A stretch of 64,000 nucleotides of DNA from an uncultured Butyrivibrio sp. (GTDB taxonomy: Bacteria > Bacillota > Clostridia > Lachnospirales > Lachnospiraceae), in assembly GCF_947169445.1 (NCBI RefSeq), contig NZ_CAMVPU010000006.1, positions 61,742 to 125,741 on the forward strand, in the 5' to 3' direction. Below the pieces are notes generated by a model. That model saw only the letters and a list, made by a program, of their open reading frames with translations. It was not told the DNA's origin and ran no database searches. Both the position numbers and the translations under genes were made by a program. The number at the start of each line of letters is the position of its first letter. Positions within the stretch are counted from its first letter, which is position 1. Below, piece by piece: positions 1 through 8,167 of this stretch.

Positions 1-29
1 CTGTTTGTAGCATATAAATAATTTTGTTT

Positions 30-1775
30 TTATGCTGCTTTCTTTTCTTCTTCCTTCTTGGAAGCATGTTGTCTAATAAGTGTCTTAGCTGCGATATATG
101 CCAGTACAAGTGAAAGCGCGATCAATAGTACTGCGATAATAGACTGGATAAGTGCCCAGTGATCAGCAGCGCCTGAAAGGAATGCGTTCATCTTGGCTAT
201 AACTGTCTGAACAAGTGAGCAGATTGTTACAAGAAGCATGAATACCATTGGAACAAAGAACATTTTGTTGTTCTTGCCAACCTGGCCAAGCCATGTGCAT
301 ACTGCAAGAAGTCCGATTGCTGCAAGGAGCTGATTTGCAGCACCAAAAAGCGGCCAGATCTTTGTATATCCTGTCATACCAAGACTTACTCCAAGTACAA
401 CTGTAACAACTGTTGCTACGTATGGGTTTGCCAAAACCTTTTTATATCCAGTAAGGTCTTTTGCTGTCTGTCCTTTTTCTACAAAGAATTCCTGGAACAT
501 ATATCTTGCAAGACGAGTTGCTGTATCCAGGGATGTAAGGCAGAAAATAGATACTGCAAGGATCAGCATCTGATACATAATGTTCGCTGCTCCCGGGATA
601 AAGGTTCCGATCATGGCAGATAATCCGCCGGCAAAAACCTGAGTAGGACTTGCATAAGTGCCATCTGCAGCCTGTGACCATACAAAACCGATAGCGCAAA
701 GTGAAATAACTGCTACGCTGCACTCTATAAGCATTGATCCATAGGATACAGGACGTGCATTCTTTTCATTATCAAGCTGCTTAGCTGATGTTCCTGAAGA
801 AACAAGCGAATGGAATCCTGAAATAGCGCCGCAGGCAATTGTTACAAAAAGAGCCGGGAATGCTGTTCCTGTTGTAAATACTCCGGTTCCCTTAAGTGAT
901 GCATCTCCAAAAGCAGGTACCATAAAGCTTCCTTTTCCAACAAGTACAGCACCGATAACTGCAATTATACCTGCAGCAATCATGAAGTAAAGAAGGAATG
1001 AACTAAGGTAATCTCTTGGCTGAAGAAGAATCCATACAGGAGTTACAGAAGCCACAAGAATATATGCTCCTACTACCCACATCCATGTATTATAAGTAAG
1101 TGAAATTGGATGGAAGTTAAGGCCCAGTGCTACGATTCCGACGATTCCAACACATCCGATAACTGAAGCAATGCCAACAGGTACATTTTTACGATATACA
1201 AAAAATCCAAATACAATAGCCAGCAAAATAAAAAGAATTGAAATCATTGCTGTTGATTCGTTAGCTGCAAGTGTTGCTCCTTCAACTGCCTTGCCTGCTG
1301 ATGTTGTTGTGCCGAAGGTACTTGCAACGATAGAGCTAAATGCTGCCACAACCAAAAGAAGTGTCAGATAGCCAAATGTAAGGAAAAGCTTTTTTGCACC
1401 CTTTCCCATGGTAGAATTAATAATTTCTCCGATTGACTGTCCTTTGTTTCGAAGAGATGCAAAAAGTGCACCGAAATCATGTACTCCTCCGAAGAAAATT
1501 CCACCAATAAGAACCCACAAAAGAACCGGTACCCATCCAAATACTGCTGCCTGAATAGGACCATTTATAGGACCTGCGCCTGCAATTGATGAAAAGTGAT
1601 GTCCCATAACAACCGGTGTCTTAGCAGGTACATAGTCCATACCGTCCTCCAGTTCATGGGCAGGGGTTTTTCTGCTTGGATCAATCCCCCACTGCTTCGC
1701 AAGATAGCCGCCATAAAAAACATATCCGGCAGCCAGTATAGCGATGCTTACAATAAGTAATACTGCTGCATTCAT
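30..1775 (-). CDS. cstA: Carbon starvation protein A family transporter
   Basis: A 581-residue polytopic inner-membrane protein of the CstA family, whose members import peptides or pyruvate when carbon is scarce. The sequence is hydrophobic almost throughout, with many predicted membrane spans, and carries the family signature HHFSSIAGAGPINGP at residues 59-73. A charged Lys/Glu-rich tail ends the protein. The ATG is preceded by GGAGGAGGAG and overlaps the stop of the upstream small gene by four bases (ATGA), so the two are translationally coupled. Substrate (peptide or pyruvate) cannot be decided from sequence. Confidence 0.95.
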   Translation of the reverse strand: MNAAVLLIVSIAILAAGYVFYGGYLAKQWGIDPSRKTPAHELEDGMDYVPAKTPVVMGHHFSSIAGAGPINGPIQAAVFGWVPVLLWVLIGGIFFGGVHDFGALFASLRNKGQSIGEIINSTMGKGAKKLFLTFGYLTLLLVVAAFSSIVASTFGTTTSAGKAVEGATLAANESTAMISILFILLAIVFGFFVYRKNVPVGIASVIGCVGIVGIVALGLNFHPISLTYNTWMWVVGAYILVASVTPVWILLQPRDYLSSFLLYFMIAAGIIAVIGAVLVGKGSFMVPAFGDASLKGTGVFTTGTAFPALFVTIACGAISGFHSLVSSGTSAKQLDNEKNARPVSYGSMLIECSVAVISLCAIGFVWSQAADGTYASPTQVFAGGLSAMIGTFIPGAANIMYQMLILAVSIFCLTSLDTATRLARYMFQEFFVEKGQTAKDLTGYKKVLANPYVATVVTVVLGVSLGMTGYTKIWPLFGAANQLLAAIGLLAVCTWLGQVGKNNKMFFVPMVFMLLVTICSLVQTVIAKMNAFLSGAADHWALIQSIIAVLLIALSLVLAYIAAKTLIRQHASKKEEEKKAA

Positions 1776-2329
1776 GATACTTTCTCCTCCTCCCTGTTAA
1801 GGGCTTTAAATATATTGGATAAGAGCGGTTTTAGCTCTTTTCCCGCGTAATTTGTAAGGACTGTCTCTGTATCCAAAAAGGCAAGGCCTATTCTGGCCTC
1901 ACAGTGGCCCCTTAAATTAAAAAGATATCCCTTGTCATAATGAAATCTTTTTAAAGTCTTTAAGACATCTTTAGGCGGAGTAGTATCAGCTATAACTACA
2001 ACTGTCAGATATGAGCACATGTGATCTTTCTCAGGATATTTCTCATTACGACGTACCAGTTCCGGCTCCATGTGATCAACAATTGCGCTTCTTATTTCAT
2101 CTATTAAATTTTCATCTATGGAATTTGCTTGTATGAAAAGAACATGCTCATAGGACCTGATTGCCCATAGCTGAGCTTCTTTCTTTAAGACATATTTTTC
2201 ACCAAGAGAAAAAAATCTCGCGTAGGCTGGATATACTTTTCCCCCCAACGAATAATTCTCACAGATATCGAAGTTTGCACGATATCTGCCTAAAAGTTCA
2301 CTCAAATAGTCATCACCTGTGCAGGACAT
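1772..2329 (-). CDS. Conserved hypothetical protein coupled to cstA
   Basis: A soluble 185-residue protein with no signal peptide or membrane span. I do not recognise a characterised family. It has mixed alpha/beta composition and a clear ribosome site (GGGGAGGAG) before the ATG. Its stop overlaps the cstA start, so it is co-translated with the transporter and plausibly regulates or senses its activity; that role is inference from context only. The leader upstream contains a large hairpin (2342-2402). Confidence 0.8.
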   Translation of the reverse strand: MSCTGDDYLSELLGRYRANFDICENYSLGGKVYPAYARFFSLGEKYVLKKEAQLWAIRSYEHVLFIQANSIDENLIDEIRSAIVDHMEPELVRRNEKYPEKDHMCSYLTVVVIADTTPPKDVLKTLKRFHYDKGYLFNLRGHCEARIGLAFLDTETVLTNYAGKELKPLLSNIFKALNREEEKVS

Positions 2330-2341
2330 AACTCTCCTCCC

Positions 2342-2402
2342 CGTAACATTGCATCAGTCAAAAAAAGTCTTCGAAAGCTTTTTAAGCACTGTGCAATGTA
2401 CG
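2342..2402 (-). promoter_or_regulatory. Large leader hairpin upstream of the cstA operon
   Basis: Nested inverted repeats: CGTAACATTGCA (2342-2353) against TGCAATGTACG (2392-2402) with a one-base bulge, then CAGT/ACTG, then AAAAAG/CTTTTT around a ten-base loop. A weak minus-strand promoter (TTGCAA, 16 bp, TAACTT) lies just beyond it at about 2408-2435, so the hairpin would form the 5' end of the transcript. Function unknown; it may stabilise the mRNA or regulate the operon. Confidence 0.4.
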
Positions 2403-2492
2403 TAAATAAAGTTACCACTTTAAAGCGTTATTGCAAGATAACAGAATTAATGTCTTTTGAGATTAATTTTGTAATGTATTTGAGCGAATTTA

Positions 2493-3263
2493 TTACTTTA
2501 TAAGATCTTTTACTACTTCGGAAGCTATGATAAGACCTGCAACAGACGGAACAAAAGCTACACTGCCTGGAGTACTGCGGCGAGGATGTAGATTCGCCTC
2601 TGAAGCTGTCTTTGTAGTTTTCATATCCGTGACTTCAGATACAGTACTTCCCGCCTTTTCAGTTTCACTCCTTGGCTTAATTGCTTCTTCCTCGGAATAG
2701 ACAACCTTTAGATCCGTAACGCCTCTCTTTTTAAGTTCCCTTCGCATCACTCTTGCCAGAGGATCCACGTTAGTCTTGTATATATCCGCAATTTTGAACT
2801 TAGTGGGATCAAGCTTATTGCCGGCTCCCATGGAGCTGATGACAGGAACATTTTTTTCTTTTGCCCGCATGATTATTTCCAGTTTAGCAGTTACAGTATC
2901 TACAGCATCTATCACATAATCATACTCTTCAAAGGGAAAAGAATCCGCATTCTCAGGTAAAAAGAAACACTGATGAACGTTCACTTTTACATCAGGATTG
3001 ATATCCTGCATGCGCTCTTTCATCACGTCCACCTTGTATTTTCCAACACTGCTATGGGTAGCAATAATCTGCCTGTTTAGATTTGATAAGGCTACCTTAT
3101 CATCATCACAGATATCAAATTCGCCAATGCCGCTTCGGACCAGCGCTTCGCAGACATATCCGCCAACGCCTCCAACACCAAAAATCGCCACTCTTTTTCC
3201 TGCTAATTTATCCAGCGCTTCTGAGCCCAAAAGAAGCTCTGTTCTCGAAAACTGTTCACTCAT
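2493..3263 (-). CDS. tcdA: tRNA threonylcarbamoyladenosine dehydratase (HesA/MoeB/ThiF family)
   Basis: ThiF/E1-like ATP-binding enzyme that cyclises t6A37 of tRNA to ct6A in an ATP-dependent dehydration. The Rossmann nucleotide loop GVGGVGG is at residues 29-35 and the conserved DAVDT segment lies mid-protein. The C-terminal SVAFVPSVAGL segment matches TcdA. An extra Ser/Thr/Glu-rich stretch of about 25 residues precedes that segment and is unusual. I chose the ATG at 3263 (256 residues, MSEQFSRTELLLG), the usual TcdA N-terminus; a start five codons upstream has no visible ribosome site. A Sua5-type enzyme for the preceding t6A step is also in this window (57243-58301). Confidence 0.88.
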   Translation of the reverse strand: MSEQFSRTELLLGSEALDKLAGKRVAIFGVGGVGGYVCEALVRSGIGEFDICDDDKVALSNLNRQIIATHSSVGKYKVDVMKERMQDINPDVKVNVHQCFFLPENADSFPFEEYDYVIDAVDTVTAKLEIIMRAKEKNVPVISSMGAGNKLDPTKFKIADIYKTNVDPLARVMRRELKKRGVTDLKVVYSEEEAIKPRSETEKAGSTVSEVTDMKTTKTASEANLHPRRSTPGSVAFVPSVAGLIIASEVVKDLIK

Positions 3264-3282
3264 ATTTTCATCTCTCATATTC

Positions 3283-3297
3283 AGATAGTTACTATCT
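3283..3297. repeat. 15-bp palindrome upstream of tcdA
   Basis: AGATAGTTACTATCT is a palindrome with seven-base arms around a central T, lying 20 bp upstream of the tcdA start. The 11-base core ATAGTTACTAT recurs at 43142-43152, at the start of the candidate RNA after the dnaD-like gene. It could be an operator or chance. Confidence 0.3.
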
Positions 3298-3335
3298 CTT
3301 TTTCTTTTTAATTATAGACAATTCCTTAGGCTACT

Positions 3336-4094
3336 TTATATTCTGCCAACCTGATAAGCATTTATTGGTAGGCTAAGCATTTCAATAATCCTTAGTTCAT
3401 CTACCGCATCATAAACTGCATTATGTACTTCGCAGTAATAATTATCGCCGGAGAGCATCCTGGTAATTGGCTCTACACCATAGCTGGTCTTAAGGCGTCC
3501 TGTCTTGCAACATGCCATGTCATCTGTGATTGCTTTATTGTACTGTCTGTAAGCAGCCAGGCGCATGATATCATACCATTCATAATCCCGTAGTTCCGGC
3601 AGGTGTCCATAATCGAACTTTGCATTATAGGCAAAAATTCTGTTAACCCCCATATTTGTCAGGTAATCTCTGATCTGCATCATAACCTGGCTGCGACCGG
3701 CTACTAGCTGTTTAAGTCCTGGTAACTGGCTCTCACATGCCGTTTGTCTTTTTATCCTGTTAAGATTAAGAACATTTGAATATATCCCACCAACACGATA
3801 TTCAGGATCTATGATGTAATAGCTGGTATCAACACTCTTATATGATGCTGAATCAGCTATAGCAATTCCTATTGACATTACCTGATCGTGCCAGTTTGTT
3901 TCAGTATCAATAACGGCAATCAATTCATTTGAAGTCTTTTCTACACTAATTGAATTATCACTCATTATATTTTTTATTCCATTATTTTCCTTATTTTTAT
4001 TGGAATAGGCACTTCCGCTATTTTGGTTGGATTTCGCTTGTAATGTATTTCGTTTTAACATTTCAAGAAAATCAATTGATGCATTACCACTCAT
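3336..4094 (-). CDS. DEDDh 3'-5' exonuclease domain protein
   Basis: A 252-residue protein with a low-complexity Asn/Ser/Lys-rich N-terminus (about 1-57) followed by an RNase T/DnaQ-like fold. The full DEDDh set is visible: D63 and E65 in IDTETNW, D161 in NAKFDYGHL, and H224/D229 in HNAVYDAVDE. It should be an active Mg-dependent 3'-5' exonuclease on DNA or RNA. It resembles stand-alone DnaQ-type nucleases of Firmicutes rather than polymerase subunits. An internal ATG at residue 44 could also be the start, since the ribosome site before 4094 is weak. Confidence 0.8.
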   Translation of the reverse strand: MSGNASIDFLEMLKRNTLQAKSNQNSGSAYSNKNKENNGIKNIMSDNSISVEKTSNELIAVIDTETNWHDQVMSIGIAIADSASYKSVDTSYYIIDPEYRVGGIYSNVLNLNRIKRQTACESQLPGLKQLVAGRSQVMMQIRDYLTNMGVNRIFAYNAKFDYGHLPELRDYEWYDIMRLAAYRQYNKAITDDMACCKTGRLKTSYGVEPITRMLSGDNYYCEVHNAVYDAVDELRIIEMLSLPINAYQVGRI

Positions 4095-4121
4095 GTCTGT
4101 TTCTTTCTATTTCCATTTCTT

Positions 4122-4250
4122 TTATATGAATCTTTCCGGCACCATAACAGAACTCGCCTCATTAAGCACAGCATTAAAAATATCACTGACTTCCGCTCTG
4201 GCAATTATGATTTCGTCCGCATATGGAAAAAAGCTCTCCGTAACATACTA
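4122..4250 (-). pseudogene. Possible short coding remnant
   Basis: The minus strand has an open frame of about 42 codons ending in TAA at 4122-4124. It reads like protein (for example YADEIIIARAEVSDIF) but has no start codon, because a TAG sits just upstream. It may be the tail of a decayed gene or chance. Nothing else is visible between the exonuclease start and the terminator at 4268. Confidence 0.2.
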
Positions 4251-4267
4251 ATTATATCATTAAAAAA

Positions 4268-4310
4268 GTCTCTGCTATGGTTCATTTATATCTTGAACCA
4301 TAGCAGAGAC
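4268..4310 (-). terminator. Rho-independent terminator of the SGNH esterase gene
   Basis: A perfect 17-bp stem (4268-4284 with 4294-4310, arm GTCTCTGCTATGGTTCA) with a nine-base loop, followed on the minus strand by six U residues. It ends the transcript from 7719/6077. Confidence 0.9.
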
Positions 4311-4328
4311 CAACAAAGAATTCTTAGT

Positions 4329-6077
4329 TTACTCTACAACACCAAAGCCAAGTATTGTAAATCTCTTATTATTCATTCCTTCAGCCATCTTGATCTCAAG
4401 GTTATGACATGCTGACTCCTGGTTATTAAACACTATAACTGCATTGCAGTGTGTCCAGCCTACCTTAAGCGGATCTGCATCCATAACTTTTTCACCATCC
4501 ACATATACTTCTGCGGTTCCGTGGTTTGTGCTTCCGGAATCTTTAAATAACAATAAAAGCTTACTGCACTTAATCTTCATCTTAAAGCTTGCATCGCTGG
4601 TAGATTTCTCATTGTGAGACCAGTTATAAGGGAATTCTGCAACTGGTTCAATCTTCTTGTCCATCTCTACCATCTGCAATTCCTTATCGATTGAATTAAA
4701 TGAACCTTCCTCAAGTCCGCTGATATGATATTTCTTCTTAAGCCTTGAAAGCTCATTTCTATCGATAAGTTCAACTTTTTCAAAATCAGCTCCGATTACG
4801 GGCTTTATTGAAGAAAGCTCTTTTTCATCAATTCCGTCTTCAAGTCCTGTTGTCTTTCCATTAACCTCATCCATCATGTGAATAAGGCAATCGCTCATTA
4901 TCTGATGTCCAAGATTACTTGGATGGAACTGATCATAGAAAAACTGATTTTTCGAAATAACTCTGCCATCATCAGGAAGCAAATTAAACTGCGGAGTAAC
5001 CGCATCCATAATGCTGACCATAGGAATGTTATACCTTACTCCTACCGGTCCCAATCTGTCCTGCAGATTCCAGTCAAAAGAAAATACTGCAAACAAAAGA
5101 ACTACTGCAGGCTTCCACGAAAGTGCCAGTGCTTTTCTGACAAGACTTTCATAGCATACGCCCTTAGTCTCATCGCCTTCGTCATTTACAGCAAACTCAA
5201 TTACTATAAGATCAGGCTTCTTACCACCATTTCTAAGGACATCCCTTTCGAATCTGACCATTCCAAGTTCAGATGGTGTACCACCAACACCTGCTTTAAC
5301 AAGGTCAACCTTTCCACCATTCGAATACTTCTGCTCAAACTTATCAGCAAAAAGTCTCGGATAACATTTCTCATGGATAGGAATAGCTCCTGCTCCCTGA
5401 GTTATTGATCCTCCAATAAATCCAAGTGTTACATCTTCGCCTTTACCGGCCTTTTGTAAAACCTTTTCAAGTCTTGCAGTATTTCCCAACTGCATAAGAC
5501 TTCTTCCAATCATCTCTGAGTAATTCTTAGAACCAAAATCAACCATTGACTCCAATGGCTGTATCGGAGCCACAAATCCATTATTTAAATAAAATCTAAC
5601 ATCTACAGATGCCTGAATGCCTGGTGTAGGGAATTCAAATCGTATCTGTCCCGGTTCACGATCTGATTCTTTCCAGTCAACATCTGACATCTTGATGACT
5701 CTTTCCATTCCATCTGTTTCAAAATCAAGTGAGATCTGTGTAGATGTGGGATCAGCCTGAGTTGCTCCATACATCTGAAAAACAAATCTTACTTTTTCTT
5801 CTTTTATTCTGCTTGATACACTTACTCCGATTGAGTGTACCATCTTCTTAAAGCCTTCTGTGGTCTTAAGAAGTTCCAACATATAATCGTCTGTAATATT
5901 TCCGGCTAATCTGGCAGCATTGATAAGTCTGCCATCACTCTCGTAAATAAACTGGATTCCCCTGCCATCAGGCTGTGGTGCTCCAAATATTTCTTTCCCC
6001 TGCATTATAAAGAAAAAAGGCTTTTTCTTTATAGGATCCTTTGGTGCCTTAGGTCCTCTAACTATAGTTGTTTCCAT
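4329..6077 (-). CDS. SGNH/GDSL hydrolase, probable cytosolic carbohydrate esterase
   Basis: A 582-residue three-part protein: an N-terminal beta-rich domain (about 1-190), an SGNH hydrolase domain (about 205-400) and a C-terminal beta domain. Catalytic blocks are visible: GGSITQG with Ser224, VGGTPS, an Asn in FAVND (N298), and DQFHPS with Asp382 and His385. There is no signal peptide, so it should act inside the cell on imported acetylated oligosaccharides; acetyl-xylan substrate is inferred from the neighbouring xylan genes. The ATG at 6077 has AGAGGG eight bases upstream; a TTG 15 codons earlier has none. It follows the binding-protein gene and is closed by a strong terminator. Confidence 0.85.
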   Translation of the reverse strand: METTIVRGPKAPKDPIKKKPFFFIMQGKEIFGAPQPDGRGIQFIYESDGRLINAARLAGNITDDYMLELLKTTEGFKKMVHSIGVSVSSRIKEEKVRFVFQMYGATQADPTSTQISLDFETDGMERVIKMSDVDWKESDREPGQIRFEFPTPGIQASVDVRFYLNNGFVAPIQPLESMVDFGSKNYSEMIGRSLMQLGNTARLEKVLQKAGKGEDVTLGFIGGSITQGAGAIPIHEKCYPRLFADKFEQKYSNGGKVDLVKAGVGGTPSELGMVRFERDVLRNGGKKPDLIVIEFAVNDEGDETKGVCYESLVRKALALSWKPAVVLLFAVFSFDWNLQDRLGPVGVRYNIPMVSIMDAVTPQFNLLPDDGRVISKNQFFYDQFHPSNLGHQIMSDCLIHMMDEVNGKTTGLEDGIDEKELSSIKPVIGADFEKVELIDRNELSRLKKKYHISGLEEGSFNSIDKELQMVEMDKKIEPVAEFPYNWSHNEKSTSDASFKMKIKCSKLLLLFKDSGSTNHGTAEVYVDGEKVMDADPLKVGWTHCNAVIVFNNQESACHNLEIKMAEGMNNKRFTILGFGVVE

Positions 6078-6152
6078 TTCCCATACCCTCTGATTTATAG
6101 ATAGTGTTATCCCGTTGTACAAATGATTTTTTCCTAATATTTTACAAAATAT

Positions 6153-6178
6153 GAGGCGGCGTTTTTAGACGCCGCCTC
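6153..6178 (-). terminator. GC-rich hairpin after the sugar-binding lipoprotein gene
   Basis: A ten-base stem GAGGCGGCGT/ACGCCGCCTC with a six-base loop lies between the binding-protein stop and the SGNH esterase start. On the minus strand it is followed by only a short A/U tract, so it is likely a leaky terminator or mRNA-stabilising hairpin. That would let the binding protein be made in excess over the esterase. Confidence 0.65.
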
Positions 6179-6213
6179 GAAATTCCTTATAAATAAACCG
6201 TTAACGTTTCTAA

Positions 6214-7719
6214 TTACTTGTTAGCTTCGTCAACATAAGCCTTCCATGTATCACGGATAGCTTCAACCTGCTCTGATACAACAGCGCCAGGTCCAATGTT
6301 CCATACGAAGTCAGAACCAAGGTTAAGGTTAGGAACCATTCCGTGGTAAGCAACTGTACCCTTTTCTGTCATCATTGTGATTGTCTCATCAACTGCTCTC
6401 TCGTCGAACTTACCATTTCTAGCTGTTGAAAGGTATCCGTTGTAATCAACGTACTCAGCTGCTGGAGGATTTGTGAAGAGGTTCCAAGCGAATGCGATCT
6501 TCCAAGCCTTGTCAGCATCATAGCAAGCTGGGATAGCTGCCGGGTTATTTGACCAAACGTTGATGTAGTCGTTCATCTTAGGTCCCTTAGGGAACATAAC
6601 GAATCCAACTTCATCCTGCATGTCATCAAGGAAGTTACCAGGTGTTCCTGCGTACTCATCCTCTACAAGGAATGCTGCCTGGCCATTGAGGAACTGCTCT
6701 TTGTAGTAATCCCACTCAGCGCCCTCTGGGTTAGCTACTTCTGCATCATACTTTGTGAACATATCTACAACCCACTCAAGAGCCTCAAGTGTCTCAGGAG
6801 ACTCAAGGTTGTATACGAAGTTACCGTTTGCATCCTTATCGATGTAAGAACCACCGTTAGAGAATACAGCCTGTGTTGTCATAACACCTTCGTTAAGTGT
6901 AAGACCATAGATATCGATTGTACCATCGTTATCCTTATCCTGCTGAACCTTGCTCATAAGTTCATCGAACTTATCCCATGTCCATGTTCCATCAGCCTGC
7001 ATATCATAGATTGATTCTGGATCGATACCAGCGTCTGAAAGAATTCTCTTGTTGAAGTATACACCTGTACGAGCTTCTGAGTATCCAGCGAACATACCAT
7101 AGATAGCATCGCCCTTTGAATACTGCTTATGAAGAAGGTTTCTCTGGAACTTAACATCGTTGAAGTCAAGACAATCCAGAGTTGAAAGATCATACATAAG
7201 ACCATTAGCCATAGCTGATGTGATAGCTGGATCATCACGAAGGATGAATACATAGTTCTCATCGCCACCTGTTGTAGCATAGTCTACGAAGTCTGTAGGT
7301 GTTGAACCCCAGTCAGAAATAGCCTGCTCTTTGATTGTGAAGTTGTATGTCTCCTGGATCCAATCTCTGTAATCCTTAAGAGCTTCCTCATACTCGTTCT
7401 GTGGTTCTGTTGGATCACCTGACCACCAGTTGCGGATAATGATATCCATACCGCCAAGGTCAATTGGGTTTCCATCTGCATCTGTGATAACCTTATATGG
7501 ATCATACTCGTCAGATGCTGTTTCCTCTGCAGCTGCTTCTGTTGCTGCCTCAGTTGCTTCTGCTGTCTCAGCAGGTGCTGCCTCTGTGGTAGTCTCAGCT
7601 GGCTGCTGTGTGTCTGTAGATGCTGGAGCTGCTTCCTGGCTTCCGCATCCTGCCATGCTTGTAAGCATAGCTGCTGTTGCAATAACAGCGGTTGCTTTTG
7701 TTGTTAGAGACTTTCTCAT
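6214..7719 (-). CDS. ABC transporter sugar-binding lipoprotein
   Basis: A 501-residue family 1 extracellular solute-binding protein. It has a signal peptide with lipobox ending at Cys25 (TSMAGC), an Ala/Glu/Thr-rich linker (about 26-75) and a two-lobed binding domain. AAGGAGGA precedes the ATG. It has its own promoter, with two AraC-type half-sites upstream (7782-7854). It lies downstream of the permease pair 8168-10079, which it probably serves. The ligand is probably a xylo- or arabinoxylo-oligosaccharide, inferred from the GH10/GH43 neighbours. Confidence 0.93.
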   Translation of the reverse strand: MRKSLTTKATAVIATAAMLTSMAGCGSQEAAPASTDTQQPAETTTEAAPAETAEATEAATEAAAEETASDEYDPYKVITDADGNPIDLGGMDIIIRNWWSGDPTEPQNEYEEALKDYRDWIQETYNFTIKEQAISDWGSTPTDFVDYATTGGDENYVFILRDDPAITSAMANGLMYDLSTLDCLDFNDVKFQRNLLHKQYSKGDAIYGMFAGYSEARTGVYFNKRILSDAGIDPESIYDMQADGTWTWDKFDELMSKVQQDKDNDGTIDIYGLTLNEGVMTTQAVFSNGGSYIDKDANGNFVYNLESPETLEALEWVVDMFTKYDAEVANPEGAEWDYYKEQFLNGQAAFLVEDEYAGTPGNFLDDMQDEVGFVMFPKGPKMNDYINVWSNNPAAIPACYDADKAWKIAFAWNLFTNPPAAEYVDYNGYLSTARNGKFDERAVDETITMMTEKGTVAYHGMVPNLNLGSDFVWNIGPGAVVSEQVEAIRDTWKAYVDEANK

Positions 7720-7781
7720 ACTCTAATCCTCCTTGTTAATGTAATCCCCTTAGGATATGTTTAACGGAAAACACTACTAAT

Positions 7782-7854
7782 ATTATATGGATTGTAATGA
7801 TTTTCCGATAACCAACTATTGCTATAATATTCCCACACTTCTCACTTATTGCTA
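7782..7854 (-). promoter_or_regulatory. Promoter and AraC-type half-sites for the binding-protein gene
   Basis: On the minus strand, TAGCAATAAGTGAGAAG (from 7854) and TAGCAATAGTTGG (from 7824) are spaced 30 bp apart. A TATAAT -10 hexamer starts at 7787, 37 bp after the second site, while the -35 hexamer (TATCGG) is poor. This fits an activator-dependent promoter. The same arrangement occurs at 21229, 21374, 24357 and 24434. Confidence 0.6.
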
Positions 7855-7906
7855 AAATAAAGCAATTTTTAAATAAAATTTAGTATAAGAGCTAAAATGA
7901 TGCCCA

Positions 7907-8075
7907 CTATGTAAGAGCGATATACGGATTGCTCCGATGAAGCTCTCGCAATCCTACGTACATTCGGATTGCTCCGATGAAGCTCTCGCAAGCGGTGATA
8001 CCCGCTATGTAAGAGCGATATACGGATTGCTCCGCTTCCGCTCTCGCAATCCTACGTACATTCGGAATCCGCACT
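7907..8075. repeat. Tandem copies of a palindromic intergenic repeat
   Basis: CTATGTAAGAGCGATATACG begins two copies 98 bp apart (7907 and 8005). The core CGGATTGCTCCG occurs at 7925, 7965 and 8023, each followed by a variable six bases and CTCTCGCAA. Arms GGATTGC and GCAATCC pair within a unit. Related cores occur at 37500 and 56029. The whole block is bounded by inverted GAGCGATATA (7915) and TATATCGCTC (8160-8169), the latter overlapping the permease stop codon, which resembles a small non-coding mobile element. Confidence 0.65.
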
Positions 8076-8105
8076 ATCGTGCTACTTCCTCATGTCCGTT
8101 CAGTC

Positions 8106-8155
8106 TGCAAGGTCAAGTGCTGCTTTGTGCAAGCACAGCAGTACTTGACTTTGCA
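8106..8155 (-). repeat. Long hairpin downstream of the permease gene
   Basis: TGCAA-g-GTCAAGTGCTGC pairs with the complementary arm ending ACTTGAC-t-TTGCA around an inner GTGC/GCAC stem. It starts about 13 bases after the permease stop. No U-tract follows, so it is more likely a transcript-stabilising or partial termination structure, or part of the repeat element 7907-8169, than a classical terminator. Confidence 0.5.
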
Positions 8156-8167
8156 TCCTTATATCGC

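Noticed and set aside
4878..5408. Plus-strand open frame of 176 codons inside the SGNH esterase gene
   Set aside because: It is antisense to a gene with clear catalytic motifs, has odd composition and no ribosome site.
7284..7682. Gln/Leu-rich open frame within the binding-protein gene
   Set aside because: Its bias is an out-of-frame reading of the Ala/Glu/Thr linker codons.
7907..8075. Possible CRISPR array
   Set aside because: Only two or three units, palindromic and without unique spacers of constant size, and no cas genes nearby.
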